The notes under the pieces were generated by a model. It did no database searches. It was not told the origin of the DNA and saw nothing but the letters and a program-made list of their open reading frames with translations. This document shows positions 10,811-21,078 of a stretch of 64,000 nucleotides of DNA, piece by piece (the first letter of the stretch is position 1; each line of letters begins with the position of its first letter). The position numbers and the translations under genes are program-made. Location: NCBI GenBank assembly GCA_014155875.1, contig JACEFZ010004117.1, forward strand, positions 441,001 through 505,000, given 5' to 3'. The stretch is from Cepaea nemoralis (taxonomy: Eukaryota > Mollusca > Gastropoda > Stylommatophora > Helicidae).

Positions 10811-11236
10811 TCTCTTCATGTCTTTGACTTGGGGACGTAAATTATAGGTACTTCAGAAGTCGGAGTGGATTTGATTATTGGCGAGGGACACTGGTAATAG
10901 GAAATGCTAATCCACACGCAGAAGATCAAATGGTTTGGCCATCTCCCCAAAATGCAACACCATCAACAACCAGCACTGGCACTACATCAAAGATCATCTG
11001 CTACCAGAGCAAGAGGACGCCCGAGAAGAAAATGGATTGACATCAAAGACGTACAATCACACAGAATGACACTATCCAGTGCCACCCATTGGGCGATTCC
11101 TTCCCCACGACGCTTGAAAGTGGAAGATGATGATGATGATGAATCCAGACGCAAAAATCAGTCCAATGCACTAGAAGTAGTAGTAACTTGTGTATGGACT
11201 ACGCTTAGGATCAAATTGAATGAACGAAAAAAAGAT
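10811..11236 (+). repeat. SINE-A copy, interrupted by a LINE insertion
   Basis: The left part (10811-10920) holds the 'gacttggggacgtaaatta' to 'aatccacacgca' blocks. The right part (11142-11236) resumes at 'aatccagacgca' and runs through the 'cagtccaatgcactagaagt' block to 'gaacgaaaaaaag'. The intervening 221 bp is a LINE 3' end. The copy lacks its tRNA-like head. Confidence 0.85.
10921..11141 (+). mobile_element. 5'-truncated LINE 3' end inserted in SINE-A, with target-site duplication
   Basis: Encodes KIKWFGHLPKMQHHQQPA and then ATRARGRPRRKWID, the C-terminal signature of RTE-like ORF2, and ends in a (gat)n tail. It is bounded by 'aatccacacgca' at 10909-10920 and 'aatccagacgca' at 11142-11153, a 12-bp duplication with one mismatch lying exactly where SINE-A is split. 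A related copy on the minus strand is at 48.1-48.35 kb. Confidence 0.88.
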
Positions 11237-11539
11237 GGCTACCTGAATCAGAACTTTGTCATACTGACAACGGGTCAATGCTGTGTAGTGTTATCTTCGT
11301 TGTTGTAATTTACAAACTGGGTTCCTCGCCGCTGATTACCTATTAGTTTTTGTCTGTCCGTCGATCTGTCTTGTGAACTCACCCGAAACTCACTGAAGTG
11401 AAACAAATAGAACTCATTAGTTTTTAATGGATGGAATGTCGGGCAGGAAGATCTCGTGGTCTAGTAATGAGTTTCAGGATAACATCTTCGCGCAGCGGTA
11501 ATTTCACAGGCCTTGATTTTTAGTTTATCGTGTGGTAAT

Positions 11540-11780
11540 GTCGGTGCTGTGGCTTAGGTACAATGAACGGCTTTCACAATTTACCGACATATCGAGGGTG
11601 CGAAATCAGGTGCGGGCGATTTGAAAGCAGACCGCATTGCGTTGATTTCCATGATATGAGGCGTCGGTCGTTCAGAAAGCAAAGGCAAACTATTGAATAT
11701 AAAAATTGCAAGTAAATCACAAACGGCCAAAAACTGTCGGGGTTGATTGCTATGTCCTGTAAAAGAAATGCAGCTTTGGC
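11540..11780 (+). repeat. SINE-C copy
   Basis: Shows the family blocks 'ggtcgttcagaaagcaa', 'ggcaaactattgaa', 'aaatcacaaacggcc' and 'tatgtcctgtaaaagaaatg'. The head (box B-like 'gggtgcgaaatc') is worn. Confidence 0.75.
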
Positions 11781-11792
11781 ATGTGGTGATGG

Positions 11793-11995
11793 GAGCCGAA
11801 GTGACTCCGTGGCTAGGACGCACGCCAGCCGGCCCCGCGGTCATGTACTCGAATCCTTATCGAGGCTGATTTATTGTGTGATTTCCCGGCCTCCCAGGTC
11901 GATCCAGCCTAAAATGAGTGCAAGGAAATATAATGGGGAATAAAAGCGACCGGCGTGATAATTATCACACGACCCATCGGGTGTCGATTTGTATA
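11793..11995 (+). repeat. SINE-D copy
   Basis: tRNA-like head with 'ccgtggctaggacgc' and 'tactcgaatccttatcg'. The body is 'caggtcgatccagcctaaaa', and the tail 'acccatcgggtgtcgatttg' is shared with the copies at 42.4 and 53.4 kb. Confidence 0.7.
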
Positions 11996-12021
11996 CAAAC
12001 ATACCTATCATATGCCCAGTG

Positions 12022-12090
12022 GTCAGCCAGGCCGAATGGATAAGAGCGTGTACTGGTAAACTTCCGGAGTGCTGATGCCGAGGTAAAATC
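12022..12090 (+). repeat. SINE-A head fragment
   Basis: 'ggccgaatggataagagcg' (box A-like) followed by 'gtgctgatgccgaggta'; the copy stops before box B. Confidence 0.7.
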
Positions 12091-12224
12091 ATACAGTGAT
12101 CAGCACTCACATGTAAGCAAGACACCAAATTAATGACTCGGATCATGATAATTGCCTCAGAATACATATGAACAGAAGCGAACTAGCTGTGACATCAAAG
12201 ATGCAACAATTCGCAAGGGAACGG

Positions 12225-12570
12225 CTACTGCGATTGCATGCGATGCGATCAGGACAGGTCGAGTTATCTAGAGAAATGATCGTAACAATTTGCGCTGTAA
12301 ATGTCCGTTCACAGTGGGTGCATGTGAACACGTGGTCATTTCCACCATCATGCACCATCTTACGTCTCAAACGCTTTGGTGTGTGACTTTTCTGCAATAA
12401 TTTTCTCCTTTGACTTTATTCCATTTCTGATATTTGCCCTCCATGCAACACGTTCAGCGGCGACTTGCTCCCAATGTGCATTATCAATGCCTGTATCAAT
12501 CATGTCCCGCTTACTCACATCTTTGTATCGTAGTAGAGGCCGACCCTGAGATCTCTTACCCATCTGTAAT
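12225..12570 (-). pseudogene. LINE ORF2 C-terminal fragment with C2H2-like finger
   Basis: The minus strand reads GKRSQGRPLLRYKDVSKRDM, then ERVAWRANIRNGI, and after a frameshift FTCTHCERTFTAQI. This order (basic GRP-RYKD block, W..AA.R..WR block, terminal CxxC finger) is typical of a widespread invertebrate LINE C-terminus. The finger's second half is degraded and no RT is present. Confidence 0.75.
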
Positions 12571-12778
12571 TCACCAAAAAAGATTCATCTGTAATACACG
12601 GAGAATTATTATAGAATGTACCAGCTCTTGTTAAGTTTCTTTGTTGAGTTAGTTGGCTTGAGCAATCGTGTAATCCAATCATGGTTAAATTGAATATAGT
12701 TGTCCCATGTCCATTAAATAAGCCACATAGACAATACAAACTTTTAATTTAACTCGTATAATTAAATTTATGAAGTTA

Positions 12779-13085
12779 CTAGCTGACGGCCCGGCCCGAC
12801 ATCGCCACTTCCGCCAGATGAACGTGCTTGAGCAGTGCGTACTCGATTGGTTTCCATATGAACGTGCTTGAGCAGTGCGTACCTGATTGGTTTCCAGTCT
12901 TGCTTCCCGTTGCTCGTCTGTTTCTGAAGCTCGTAATGCCTTTTTCTTTCGTGCTTGAGGAAAAATTGTTGATTTTAAACTAACTATTTCAGTTGGGTCC
13001 GCGGGAGTGAGAACAACATCTGTACAAAATTTCATCTCAGTCGGGTGGACCATTCAGGAACGCATAAGGGACACACACAACATTC

Positions 13086-13090
<5 letters not shown>
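12779..13090 (-). mobile_element. Helitron-like element, minus strand, internally short
   Basis: The 3' end on the minus strand is 'gggccgtcagctag' followed by T in the flank (CTAG at 12779-12782), the same terminus as the elements ending at 16219 and 17979. The 5' module ('atttcatctcagtcgg', 'gaacgcataagggacac') lies beside the TA array at 13091. The interior is only about 150 bp, with a tandem 'cagtgcgta' segment repeated at 12833 and 12874. Confidence 0.6.

Positions 13091-13178
<88 letters not shown>
13091..13178. repeat. (TA)n microsatellite at the axis of an inverted repeat
   Basis: About 44 TA units. Left and right flanks carry the same Helitron 5' module in opposite orientation. Confidence 0.97.
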
Positions 13179-13183
<5 letters not shown>

Positions 13184-13320
13184 AAGTGTATGTATATATG
13201 TATGTAAATATGTATGTCCTTTATTTGTTCGCGAACGGCCCATCCGATTGAGATGAAATTTTCTACACGCCTTCCTTTCATTCCAGAGCTGTCAACTGTC
13301 ATAGTTTTTTTTTCTTCTTC
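13179..13320 (+). mobile_element. Helitron-like 5' module, plus strand
   Basis: 'gtaaatatgtatgtccttta', 'ttcgcgaacggcccatccga' and 'tgagatgaaattttctacac' match 16240-16310 closely. It is the left end of a composite that may extend to the CTAG at 16219, its interior now filled by a LINE tail and a pyrimidine tract. Confidence 0.7.
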
Positions 13321-13439
13321 CTCCTCCTCCCTCCTCCCCCTCCCAAAATACGTACGTAAATATATGATGATGATGATGAAAGAATCCCCGAACCAAAACG
13401 CTAGGGAAAGGGAAGAAAATGACGTGACTACACAGAATC

Positions 13440-13575
13440 GTCACACGGCAATCATCATCATCAAGTGCCGTGCCGGCTGGCGTAGGCGTTCATGGCTCTC
13501 CGTAGATCTCAGTCTTTGGTTTTTTGGATCAACTCTGCTGCTGATATTCCTCCATGCCACGGCAATATCAATAAC
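13440..13575 (-). pseudogene. RTE-like LINE 3' end
   Basis: Minus strand 'catggaggaatatcagcagc' through 'gagatctacggagagccatg' to 'ggcacttgatgatgatgat'. This is the same 3' terminus as the plus-strand copy at 57685-57790, including the (atg)n tail. Confidence 0.8.
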
Positions 13576-13639
13576 AATTCATCTTTTTATGTGTAAGGAA
13601 GTTATCTACAGTCGTGTAGAAGGGAAGAACTAGACGAGT

Positions 13640-15800
13640 ATGAATTCGGAATGGCGAACTCTCTCCTCCTCTCTTCTCCTCCCTCCTCCTCCCTCTACCT
13701 CCTCCCTCCACCCTCCTCCTCTTCCTCCTCCCTCTCATCCCTCTCCCTCCTCCTCCCTCCTCCTTCTCCCTCTTCCTTCTCCCTCTTCCTCTCCCCTCCT
13801 CCTCCATCCTCCTCCCTCCTACTCCTCCGCCTCCTCCCCTCCTCCCTCATCTTCCCTCCTCCTCCCTCTCCCTCCTCATCCCTCCTCCTCATCCTGCCTC
13901 ACTCCTCCTCCTCCTGCCTCCTTCTCCCTCATCATCCTCCCTCCTCCTTCTCCCTTCTTCTCCCTCTTCCCTCTTCCTCCTCCTACCTCCTCCCTCCTCC
14001 TCCCTCTACCTCCTCCTCCTCCCTCCACCTCCTCCTCCCTTCTCCTCATCTTCCTCCTCCCTTTCCTTCCTCCTCTCCTCCCTCTACCTCCTCCTCCCCC
14101 TACCTCTTTCCTCCTCCCTCCTCCTCCTCTTCCACCTCCCTTTCCTTCCTCCCCTCCTCATTCTCCCTCCTTCCTCTCCCTCCTTCCTCCTCCTTCTTCC
14201 TTCTTCTCCCTCTGCCTCCTCCCTCCTCCTCTCCCCTCCTCCTCCCTCCTCCTCCTTCTCCTCCTCCCTCCTTCTCCCTTCTTCTCCTCCTCTCCCCTCC
14301 TCCTCCTCCTACCCTCTTCCCTCCTCCCTCTCCCTCCTCCATCCTCCTCCTCCTCCTCCTCCCTCTTCCTCCTCCTTCCTCTTCCTCCTCCTTCCTCCTC
14401 CTCCCTCTTCCTCCCTCTCCCTCCTCCATCCTCCTCCTCCCTCTTCCTCCTCCTTCTTCCTCCTCCTTCCTTCTCCTCCCTCCTCCACCCTCTTCCTCCT
14501 CCTCCTACCTCCTCCTCCTCCTCCTCCCTCCTCCCTTTTCCTCCCTCCTCCTCCTCCCTCTACCTCCTCCCTCCTCCTCTCCACTCTTCCTCCTACCCTC
14601 TTCCTCTTCCCCTCCCCCTCCTCCCTATCCCTCCTCCTCCCTTCACATTCCTCCTCCTCCCTCTTCCTCCTCCTCCCTCCTCCTCCTCATCCCTCCTTCT
14701 CCTCTCCTCCTCCTTCCTCCTCCTCCCTCCTCCTCCTCCTCCTCCTCCTCCTCCTCCTCCCTCTCCTCCTCCTCACTCCTCCTCCTCCCTCTCCTCCTCC
14801 CTCTACCTCCTCCCTCCTCCTCCCTTCACATTCCTCCTCCTCCTCTTCCTCCTCCTCCTCCCTCCTCCCTTCCTCCTCCTCCCTCCTCCTCCTCCCTCCC
14901 TTCACATTCCTCCTCCTCCCTCTACCTCCTCCTCCCTTCACATTCCTCCTCCTCCCTCTTCCTCCTCCTCCCCCCTCCTCCTTCTCCCTCCTCCTCCTTC
15001 TTCCTCCCTCCTCCTCCTTCCTCTCCTCCTCCTCACTCCTCCTCCCTCCTCCTCCCTTCACATTCCTCCTCCTCCCTCTTCCTCCTCCTCCCTCCTCCTC
15101 CTCCCTCCTCCTCCTCCCCTCCTCCTCCCTCCTCCTCATCACTCCTCCTTCTTCCTCCTCCTCCTCCTCCTCCTTCCTCCTCCCTCCTCCCCCTCCTCCT
15201 TCCTCCCTCCTCCTCTCCACCTCCTCCCTCCCTCCTCCTCCCTCTACCTCTTCCTCCTCCTCCCTCTACCTCCTCCCTCCTCCTCCCTTCACATTCCTCC
15301 TCCTCCCTCTTCCTCCTCCTCCCTCTTCCTCCTCCTCCCTCCTCCTCCTCTCTCCACCTCCCTCCTCCTCCTCCTCCCTCTAACCTTCTCCCACCTCCTC
15401 CCTTCACATTCCTCCTCCTCCCTCCTCCTCCTCCCTCCTCCTCTTCCTCCTCCTCCTCCCTCCTCTCCTCCTTCTCCCTCCTCCTTCTCCTCTCCTCCTC
15501 CCTCTTCCTTCTCCCTCCGCCTCCTCCCTCCTCCTACTCTCTCCTCCTCCTCCCTCCTCCTCCCTCTCCCTCCTCCTCCCTCTCCTCCTCCTGCTCCCTT
15601 CTCCTCCTGCGTTCTCCTCCTCCCTCCTTCTCCCTCCTCCTCCCTCTTCCTCCTCCCTCCTCCTCGCCTCCTCCTCCACCCTACTCCTCCCTCCTCTCCT
15701 AATCCCTCCTCCTCCCTCCTATTCCTCCCTACTCCTCCTGTCTCCTCCCTCCTCCTCCCTCCTCTTCCCTCCTCCACCTCCCTCTTCCTCCTCCCTCCTA
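13640..15800. repeat. 2.2-kb polypyrimidine tract (CTCCTC/CCTCCT)
   Basis: Composed of cctcct, ccctcttcc and ccctctacc words. A 'ccttcacattcctcctcctc' word recurs at least six times (14642, 14823, 14900, 14935, 15056, 15288), marking larger duplications. The 763- and 683-codon ORFs are Pro/Ser/Leu artefacts and their antisense ORFs are Glu/Arg/Gly artefacts. Confidence 0.95.
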
Positions 15801-15807
15801 CATTTAC

Positions 15808-15921
15808 CCAAGACAGACAGACAGTCAGACAGATAGTCGGGAACGGGATCTTATATGACTACTTATATAATTTAAATGAGATGCTCTCCACCATGGGCTG
15901 GGCCGGGTCAGACAGACAGAC

Positions 15922-16002
<81 letters not shown>

Positions 16003-16086
16003 GTCGGGAACGGGAACTTATATGACTACTTATATGAATTAAATGAGATGCTCCCCATCAGGGTCTGGGCGAAGACGGGCCGGGTC

Positions 16087-16123
<37 letters not shown>

Positions 16124-16219
16124 GTCGGTAACGGGAACGGGAACTTATATGACTACTTATATGAATTAAATGAGATGCTCCCCAAAAAGGACTGGGCGAA
16201 GCCGGGCCGGGTCAGCTAG
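15808..16219 (+). mobile_element. Helitron-like 3' modules in tandem with CAGA repeats
   Basis: Three copies of a module (cttatatgactacttata, aaatgagatgctccc, ggactgggcgaagccgggcc) are separated by (caga)n runs. Only the last ends in gtcagctag, the putative true terminus, which is immediately followed by the 5' end of the next element. Confidence 0.7.
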
Positions 16220-17243
16220 TCTACACTATAAAAGGCAATGTATGTAAATATGTATGTCCTTTATTTTTTCGCTAACGGCCCATCCGATTGAGATGAAATT
16301 TTCTACACGTCTTTCTTTCATTCCAGAGCTGCCAACTGTGATATTTTTTTAGTGTGAAATCGCCTGCTTACTCAGTATTATTTCATTTTTCATTTTTCAT
16401 TAAAATTTATATATAGCGAAGGGACTTAACTCTAGAAAAAGTTATTTCAAGGGGCATAACTTTTAATAACATTGTTGTATAACTTATAGTCATATTGTTG
16501 TATCGTTTTCAAAGATTTATAAACTCTTTGTCTATAGTTATTTACCGGCATATGAGTTATAATAAATAATGATACAATCTTTAAGGCATTTTCAAAGTTT
16601 ACATAAAAATAATGCATAATGCATAACATTGTAACTCATCTTTCTATACTTAAGAAGTTATCTAAAAGATGTTGAACAATATCATCGCATCTTTAGTGTT
16701 TTCCGCCATCATATCGACACGATTCGCTTGACAGCACTTCTCAGCGCTATCAAGCCAAGACGCCTTACACATTTCAAGCAGCCTGATACGGGGGGAAAAT
16801 GGCACGTCGTAATAGCACAAAGAAACAAGCAGCTTCCAAGATGCATAGTGAGAAAACCGACCAGACTATCAAGAAGACGAACCTGCCTTTGGAGAGTCTG
16901 CATGCAAGCTGTAATAAAGTATCTGAACCTACAGTCAATGAAACTACCAATAAGAAGAGCGACGACTACCCACAGACGAACACAAAAACTTGTGAGAGGA
17001 AGGAGGACCAAGACACCAGAATCAGAAACACTGATTCAAACACAGTCAGATGGGTGGTCAAGCGGCTAAAAATGGAGCTTACTGATCAACAAATACAGAA
17101 GCAGCTGCAGGAAGAAAATCTTCACGTCAACATTTTGAAGGCAGAGCGGATTCTTACCTACTCAGAATTAAATGAGATGCTCCACACCAGGGACTGGGCG
17201 AACCCGGGCCGGGTCAGGCAGACAGACAGACAGACAGACAGAC

Positions 17244-17334
<91 letters not shown>

Positions 17335-17436
17335 CAAACAGACAGGGAGGGAGGGAGGGAGGGATAGACGGAGGGACAGACAGAGGGATGGGTCTATTAG
17401 ACAGACAGACAGACAGACAGACAGAGATAGATAGAT

Positions 17437-17479
<43 letters not shown>

Positions 17480-17706
17480 TAGTCGGTAACGGGAACGAGA
17501 ACTTATATGACTACTTATATGAATTAAATGAGATGCTCCCCATCAGGGGCTGGTCGAAGCCGGGCCGGATCAGACAGATAGACAGACAGATAGACAGACA
17601 GACAGACAGATAGATAGTCGGGAACGGGAACGGGAACTTATATGACTACTTATATGAATTAAATGAGATGCTCCACACCAGGAGCTGGGCGATGCCGGAC
17701 CGGGTC

Positions 17707-17749
<43 letters not shown>

Positions 17750-17842
17750 TAGTCGGTAACGGGAACGGGAACTTATATGACTACATATATGAATTAAATG
17801 AGATGCTCCCCACCAAAGGACTGGGCGAAGCCGGGTCGGGTC

Positions 17843-17883
<41 letters not shown>

Positions 17884-17978
17884 GTCGGTAACGGGAACGG
17901 GAACTTATATGACTACTTATATGAATTAAATGAGATGCTTCCCACCAAGGACTGGGCGAAGCCGGGCCGGGTCAGCTA

Positions 17979-17979
<1 letters not shown>
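16220..17979 (+). mobile_element. Helitron-like non-autonomous element, apparently full length
   Basis: It starts 'tctacactataaaagg' directly after the CTAG of the preceding copy and ends 'gggccgggtcagctag' followed by T. No target duplication or TIRs are visible; the 3' end has a GC-rich ggc-gaa-gcc hairpin, all consistent with the Helitron/Helentron superfamily. In order: 5' module (16240-16345), AT-rich segment to about 16690, unique segment with an ORF (16691-17160), then five 3' modules (17165, 17515, 17645, 17778, 17909) separated by (caga)n and (gata)n runs. No Rep/helicase is encoded. The superfamily is inferred from termini only. Confidence 0.62.
16799..17257 (+). CDS. hypothetical ORF inside the Helitron-like element
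   Basis: A 152-codon ORF rich in K, T, N and Q. Residues about 81-117 ([18 protein letters not shown]...[11 protein letters not shown]) vaguely resemble the RNA-binding/pre-C2HC stretch of non-LTR ORF1 proteins. The last 35 codons run into the element's 3' module ([11 protein letters not shown]) and CAGA repeat, so the original C-terminus is lost. It may be a captured fragment of a retroelement ORF1 or of a host exon. There is no evidence that it is expressed. Confidence 0.3.

Positions 17980-18047
<68 letters not shown>
17980..18047. repeat. (TA)n microsatellite abutting the Helitron 3' terminus
   Basis: About 34 TA units starting directly after CTAG. Confidence 0.97.
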
Positions 18048-18050
<3 letters not shown>

Positions 18051-18487
18051 GATTAAGATAAAATAAAAGTATCATCAGTTAGTCAGACAAACTACATCCT
18101 TTCCCCCGGGAATTGTTAACGGCACTATGATTATTCAAACTTCTTACCTTCCGTTGCCATAATTTGCCTATGAAATTAACTTTGTATCATTTCCTGATTC
18201 TTTGCTTGTCTGTTTCCTGGACTTCCAGTTGTTGTTTTTTTTAAATTGTTTTTAAAGTTTATTTCATTGTAATGTTCAGACAGCTTTATGTGAATTGAGC
18301 TATTTTGGTTTTCCTTTTCATCTTACTGTTCGTGTTATCCGTTTGCGAACCTTTGACAAAGATTTTGGTAAAAACGTTCCTTTGTGTACATGTTTGTATC
18401 GTTGTTTGACCAGCTGACTGGTCGCATTATTATAACACTAAAGCAGGAAATAAATTGGGGAAACCTTTGAGGCCACTAAGACAGTTC
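18048..18487. other. no recognised feature
   Basis: AT-rich sequence between the TA array and the hairpin; nothing recognisable. Confidence 0.45.
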
Positions 18488-19144
18488 ACAAATAAACGCA
18501 CATAGAATTGTTGTGGCGCTCATAGAAGGAGAAGAAGGACGTAGAGATTAGAGGACGCACTAGACAACATAACATTTGAAAGTTATAGTTATCGACCGGG
18601 ATTCGAACCTTTCACCTCCAAATGACGACGGCGCCTCGCTGCAAGAACAAGTGTACTTCGACGCATGACCAACTGGACACTCGAAAAGGTGTCTTCATTA
18701 GTCATGTCTATCAAACAGATGAACCTACAACTATGAAATACGGACAAAATTCATATCAAACCATTGTATTTAACTAGCATAGGTCAAATAACAAGCACAC
18801 AAACACATCGGACCGTAATATAAAATTGTGGTGAGACCTATGGTGCTATCTCAATGGTTTGATGCGAATTCTTTCAGTATTCCATAGTTGTAGATTCATC
18901 TGTATGATAGACATGACTAATGAAGACACTTTTTTGGAGTGTCGAGTTGGTTATGCGTCGAAGTACACTTGTTTCTGCAGCGAGGCGCCGGTCATTTGGA
19001 GGTGGCAGTTTCGAATCCCGGTCGGTAATTATATCTTTCAAATTTTATATTGTCTAGTGCGTCTTCTAATCTCTACTTCCTTCTTCCCCTTTTATGAGCG
19101 CCCAGACAATACTATGTGTGTTTATTTGTGTACAATAACACTAG
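18488..19144. repeat. 650-bp imperfect hairpin (inverted repeat of a tRNA-like element)
   Basis: The left arm (18488-18785) reappears inverted at 18835-19144 with roughly 85 percent identity by eye; the loop is about 49 bp (18786-18834). Matching landmarks include 'agtgtacttcgacgcat' against 'atgcgtcgaagtacact', and 'gaccgggattcgaa' against 'ttcgaatcccggtc', a box B-like motif. Pairing continues inward to 'cataggtc'/'gacctatg'. A third, diverged, single copy lies at 55.85-56.03 kb. Confidence 0.88.
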
Positions 19145-19365
19145 TCTGACGTGTACTATCTTGTAGTGGCAGGATCCGGGTATCCCCTATCAAACGAGAA
19201 GTAAGGTGCCTCCTGTCCTTTGCTAGCCTACGGTTTCACTTGAGTTTCACTGAAGGGCTCGGGTAACGGCCGGACGAATGTCACGTCAGAGGGCTTCATT
19301 TACTTTCACTGCTCGCACCGTTAGTGCTGCCATACTGTTATTATACTTGTTGTTTGTTATTGTTC

Positions 19366-19605
19366 CCTTTGCTCTCTTTGAACTCAAACGTAGTCCACAC
19401 ACGTGCTACTTCTTCTAGTGCACTGGACTGATTTTTACTTGTGGATTAGCTTTCCCCGTTACCAGTGCTCCCCGCCATCAACCGAAACCTCTCCGACTTC
19501 AGAGGTACTTGTAGTTTACGACTCCAAATCACGGACGAGAAGTCAGAATTGTAGCCCAGCTGACTGATGAAGGAGTTGAACCCACTACCTCTCTGTCAGC
19601 ACACC
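19366..19605 (-). repeat. SINE-A copy
   Basis: The minus strand contains 'gcgctgatgccgag'-like sequence, 'gggttcaac' (box B), 'ctgaagtcggag', the gagg.acactggtaa block and 'gtatggactacgtttgagtt' near the 3' end. The head is truncated. Confidence 0.78.
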
Positions 19606-19782
19606 GTGTTGTACTTGAATAATTATTCTTGATGCCAGAAGCCAGAATTGTATGACACTTGACTGAAATTGTTAACGGTTTTAAGGGGAAACTATGCCGT
19701 GTTTGTGATGCGAATCACACAGTTGCTTTGCCAGCCAACGAATTTCACATATAATCTGGCATTAGTTGACAGGTGCTGGGAA

Positions 19783-20025
19783 AATGTAAACTTTGATTTA
19801 ACCAGGAATGTAAACTGTCGTTTTACAAGGAATGTAAAGTTTGATTAAATCAGAAATTAAAACTTTGGTTAAACCAGAAATGTAAACTTTCATTTAACAA
19901 GGAATATCAATTTTGATTCGACAAGGAATGTAAACTTTGATTCAACAAGGAATGTAAACTTTGATTTCACAAGGAATATAAACTCTGATTTCACAAGGAA
20001 TGTAAACTTTGATTTCATAAGGAGA
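19783..20025. repeat. 23-bp tandem array, about 10 copies
   Basis: The unit is 'aaggaatgtaaactttgatt' plus 'tca'. Copies are more uniform towards the right end (19918-20025). Confidence 0.9.
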
Positions 20026-20634
20026 CAGATTAAAAAACCCATGGCCACAGGAGGATAAATCCCGGTTTAGTCTGAAATTGCTCAGCCATTCTTACTCGCC
20101 TGTAGATTATTGGAGAGCGAGAGTGGAGTGCAAGCCGGCGAATACAAGTGGCGAGAAAATACAAGAGACAGTTTCAGTCCAGGAAGAAAGGACATATGCA
20201 AGCTGATAATGCCTGCAACCACTCGGAAGAGACATGTTCTTCGTGTTGTTAGTTGACATAAGCTGTCTGGTGTTTATTTTTGTCGTCTGTTTTCTTTCTT
20301 TTTTTTTAAATCTCAAAATAACAGTGCTAAAGTTGTGTAGTTTATCCGCCGATGATTCTCTCATCCCTCTATATTGATGTGTCTACACGTAGGTATGGGT
20401 GTGCGCTTACGTGTGTGTGGGTGGGTTTATTGGTGAGTGACTTTTGCCCTTGTCATTGACGCCCTGTAGTACTGTATCTGTCCATGTGTTGTAATTAAAA
20501 CGAGAGTAAAGGAAGCGGCGATACCGCACTACAAACATTAAATCTCCCGTGACATATAACTTAGCCCCAGTATGTCGGTACAACTATCTCGAAAGTCATA
20601 GCATCTCATGCCTTGTAGAGATTAGGATAACAAT
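20026..20634. other. no recognised feature
   Basis: No motif-bearing ORF; contains only a short GT-rich patch near 20400-20430. Confidence 0.45.
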
Positions 20635-20800
20635 CGCTGTGGCAATGGTGGCCTTTTGCAAGATGAGACACATATTCAAAAATAAAATGTTGTCAGTTAT
20701 AGTTAGATAAAGTATTGAAGCTTATTCGGTTCTATGCGTGTGAAACATAGACAGTACGCTGACAAGCATCTAGTAGGCAAGCTGATAAACATCTTAATGG
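20635..20800 (+). pseudogene. very decayed RTE-like LINE fragment
   Basis: AFCKMRHIFKNKMLS and, after frameshifts, a YACET.TV block recall the FxKMK.ILTNK...YGCETWT region of the LINE copies at 26.7 and 41.6 kb. Stops interrupt every frame. Confidence 0.4.
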
Positions 20801-20833
20801 CAGTGGACGGACAGGAAAACTAATATATCCATG

Positions 20834-20934
20834 TAGTTCAACTGACCAGTGTAGGGGTTGAACCCGCTACCTGGGCATCGGCACAATTGATGTTTAAGAG
20901 CGAGCGTTCTTATCCATTCGGCCATGCTGACCAT
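20834..20934 (-). repeat. SINE-A head fragment
   Basis: The minus strand begins 'ggtcagcatggccgaatgga' (box A-like) and continues to 'cgggttcaacccctacactg' (box B). It is the best-preserved promoter head of this family in the window. Confidence 0.82.
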
Positions 20935-21078
20935 ATCTGGATTTGTTGACATTTGGTATTCGTGTTTCTGGCTTTCGTGGTCCTGTCGTTTAGGTCTATG
21001 GCATGCAGGCTTTCCTGGTTGGAAACTTCTTTTTCATAAACTTGTGAGTATGTGTATGTGCACATATGTCTACACTGT

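Noticed and set aside
13640..15931. ORFs of 763 and 683 codons (Pro/Ser/Leu) and antisense Glu/Arg/Gly ORFs
   Set aside because: Low-complexity translation of the CTCCTC tract; nothing but repeat.
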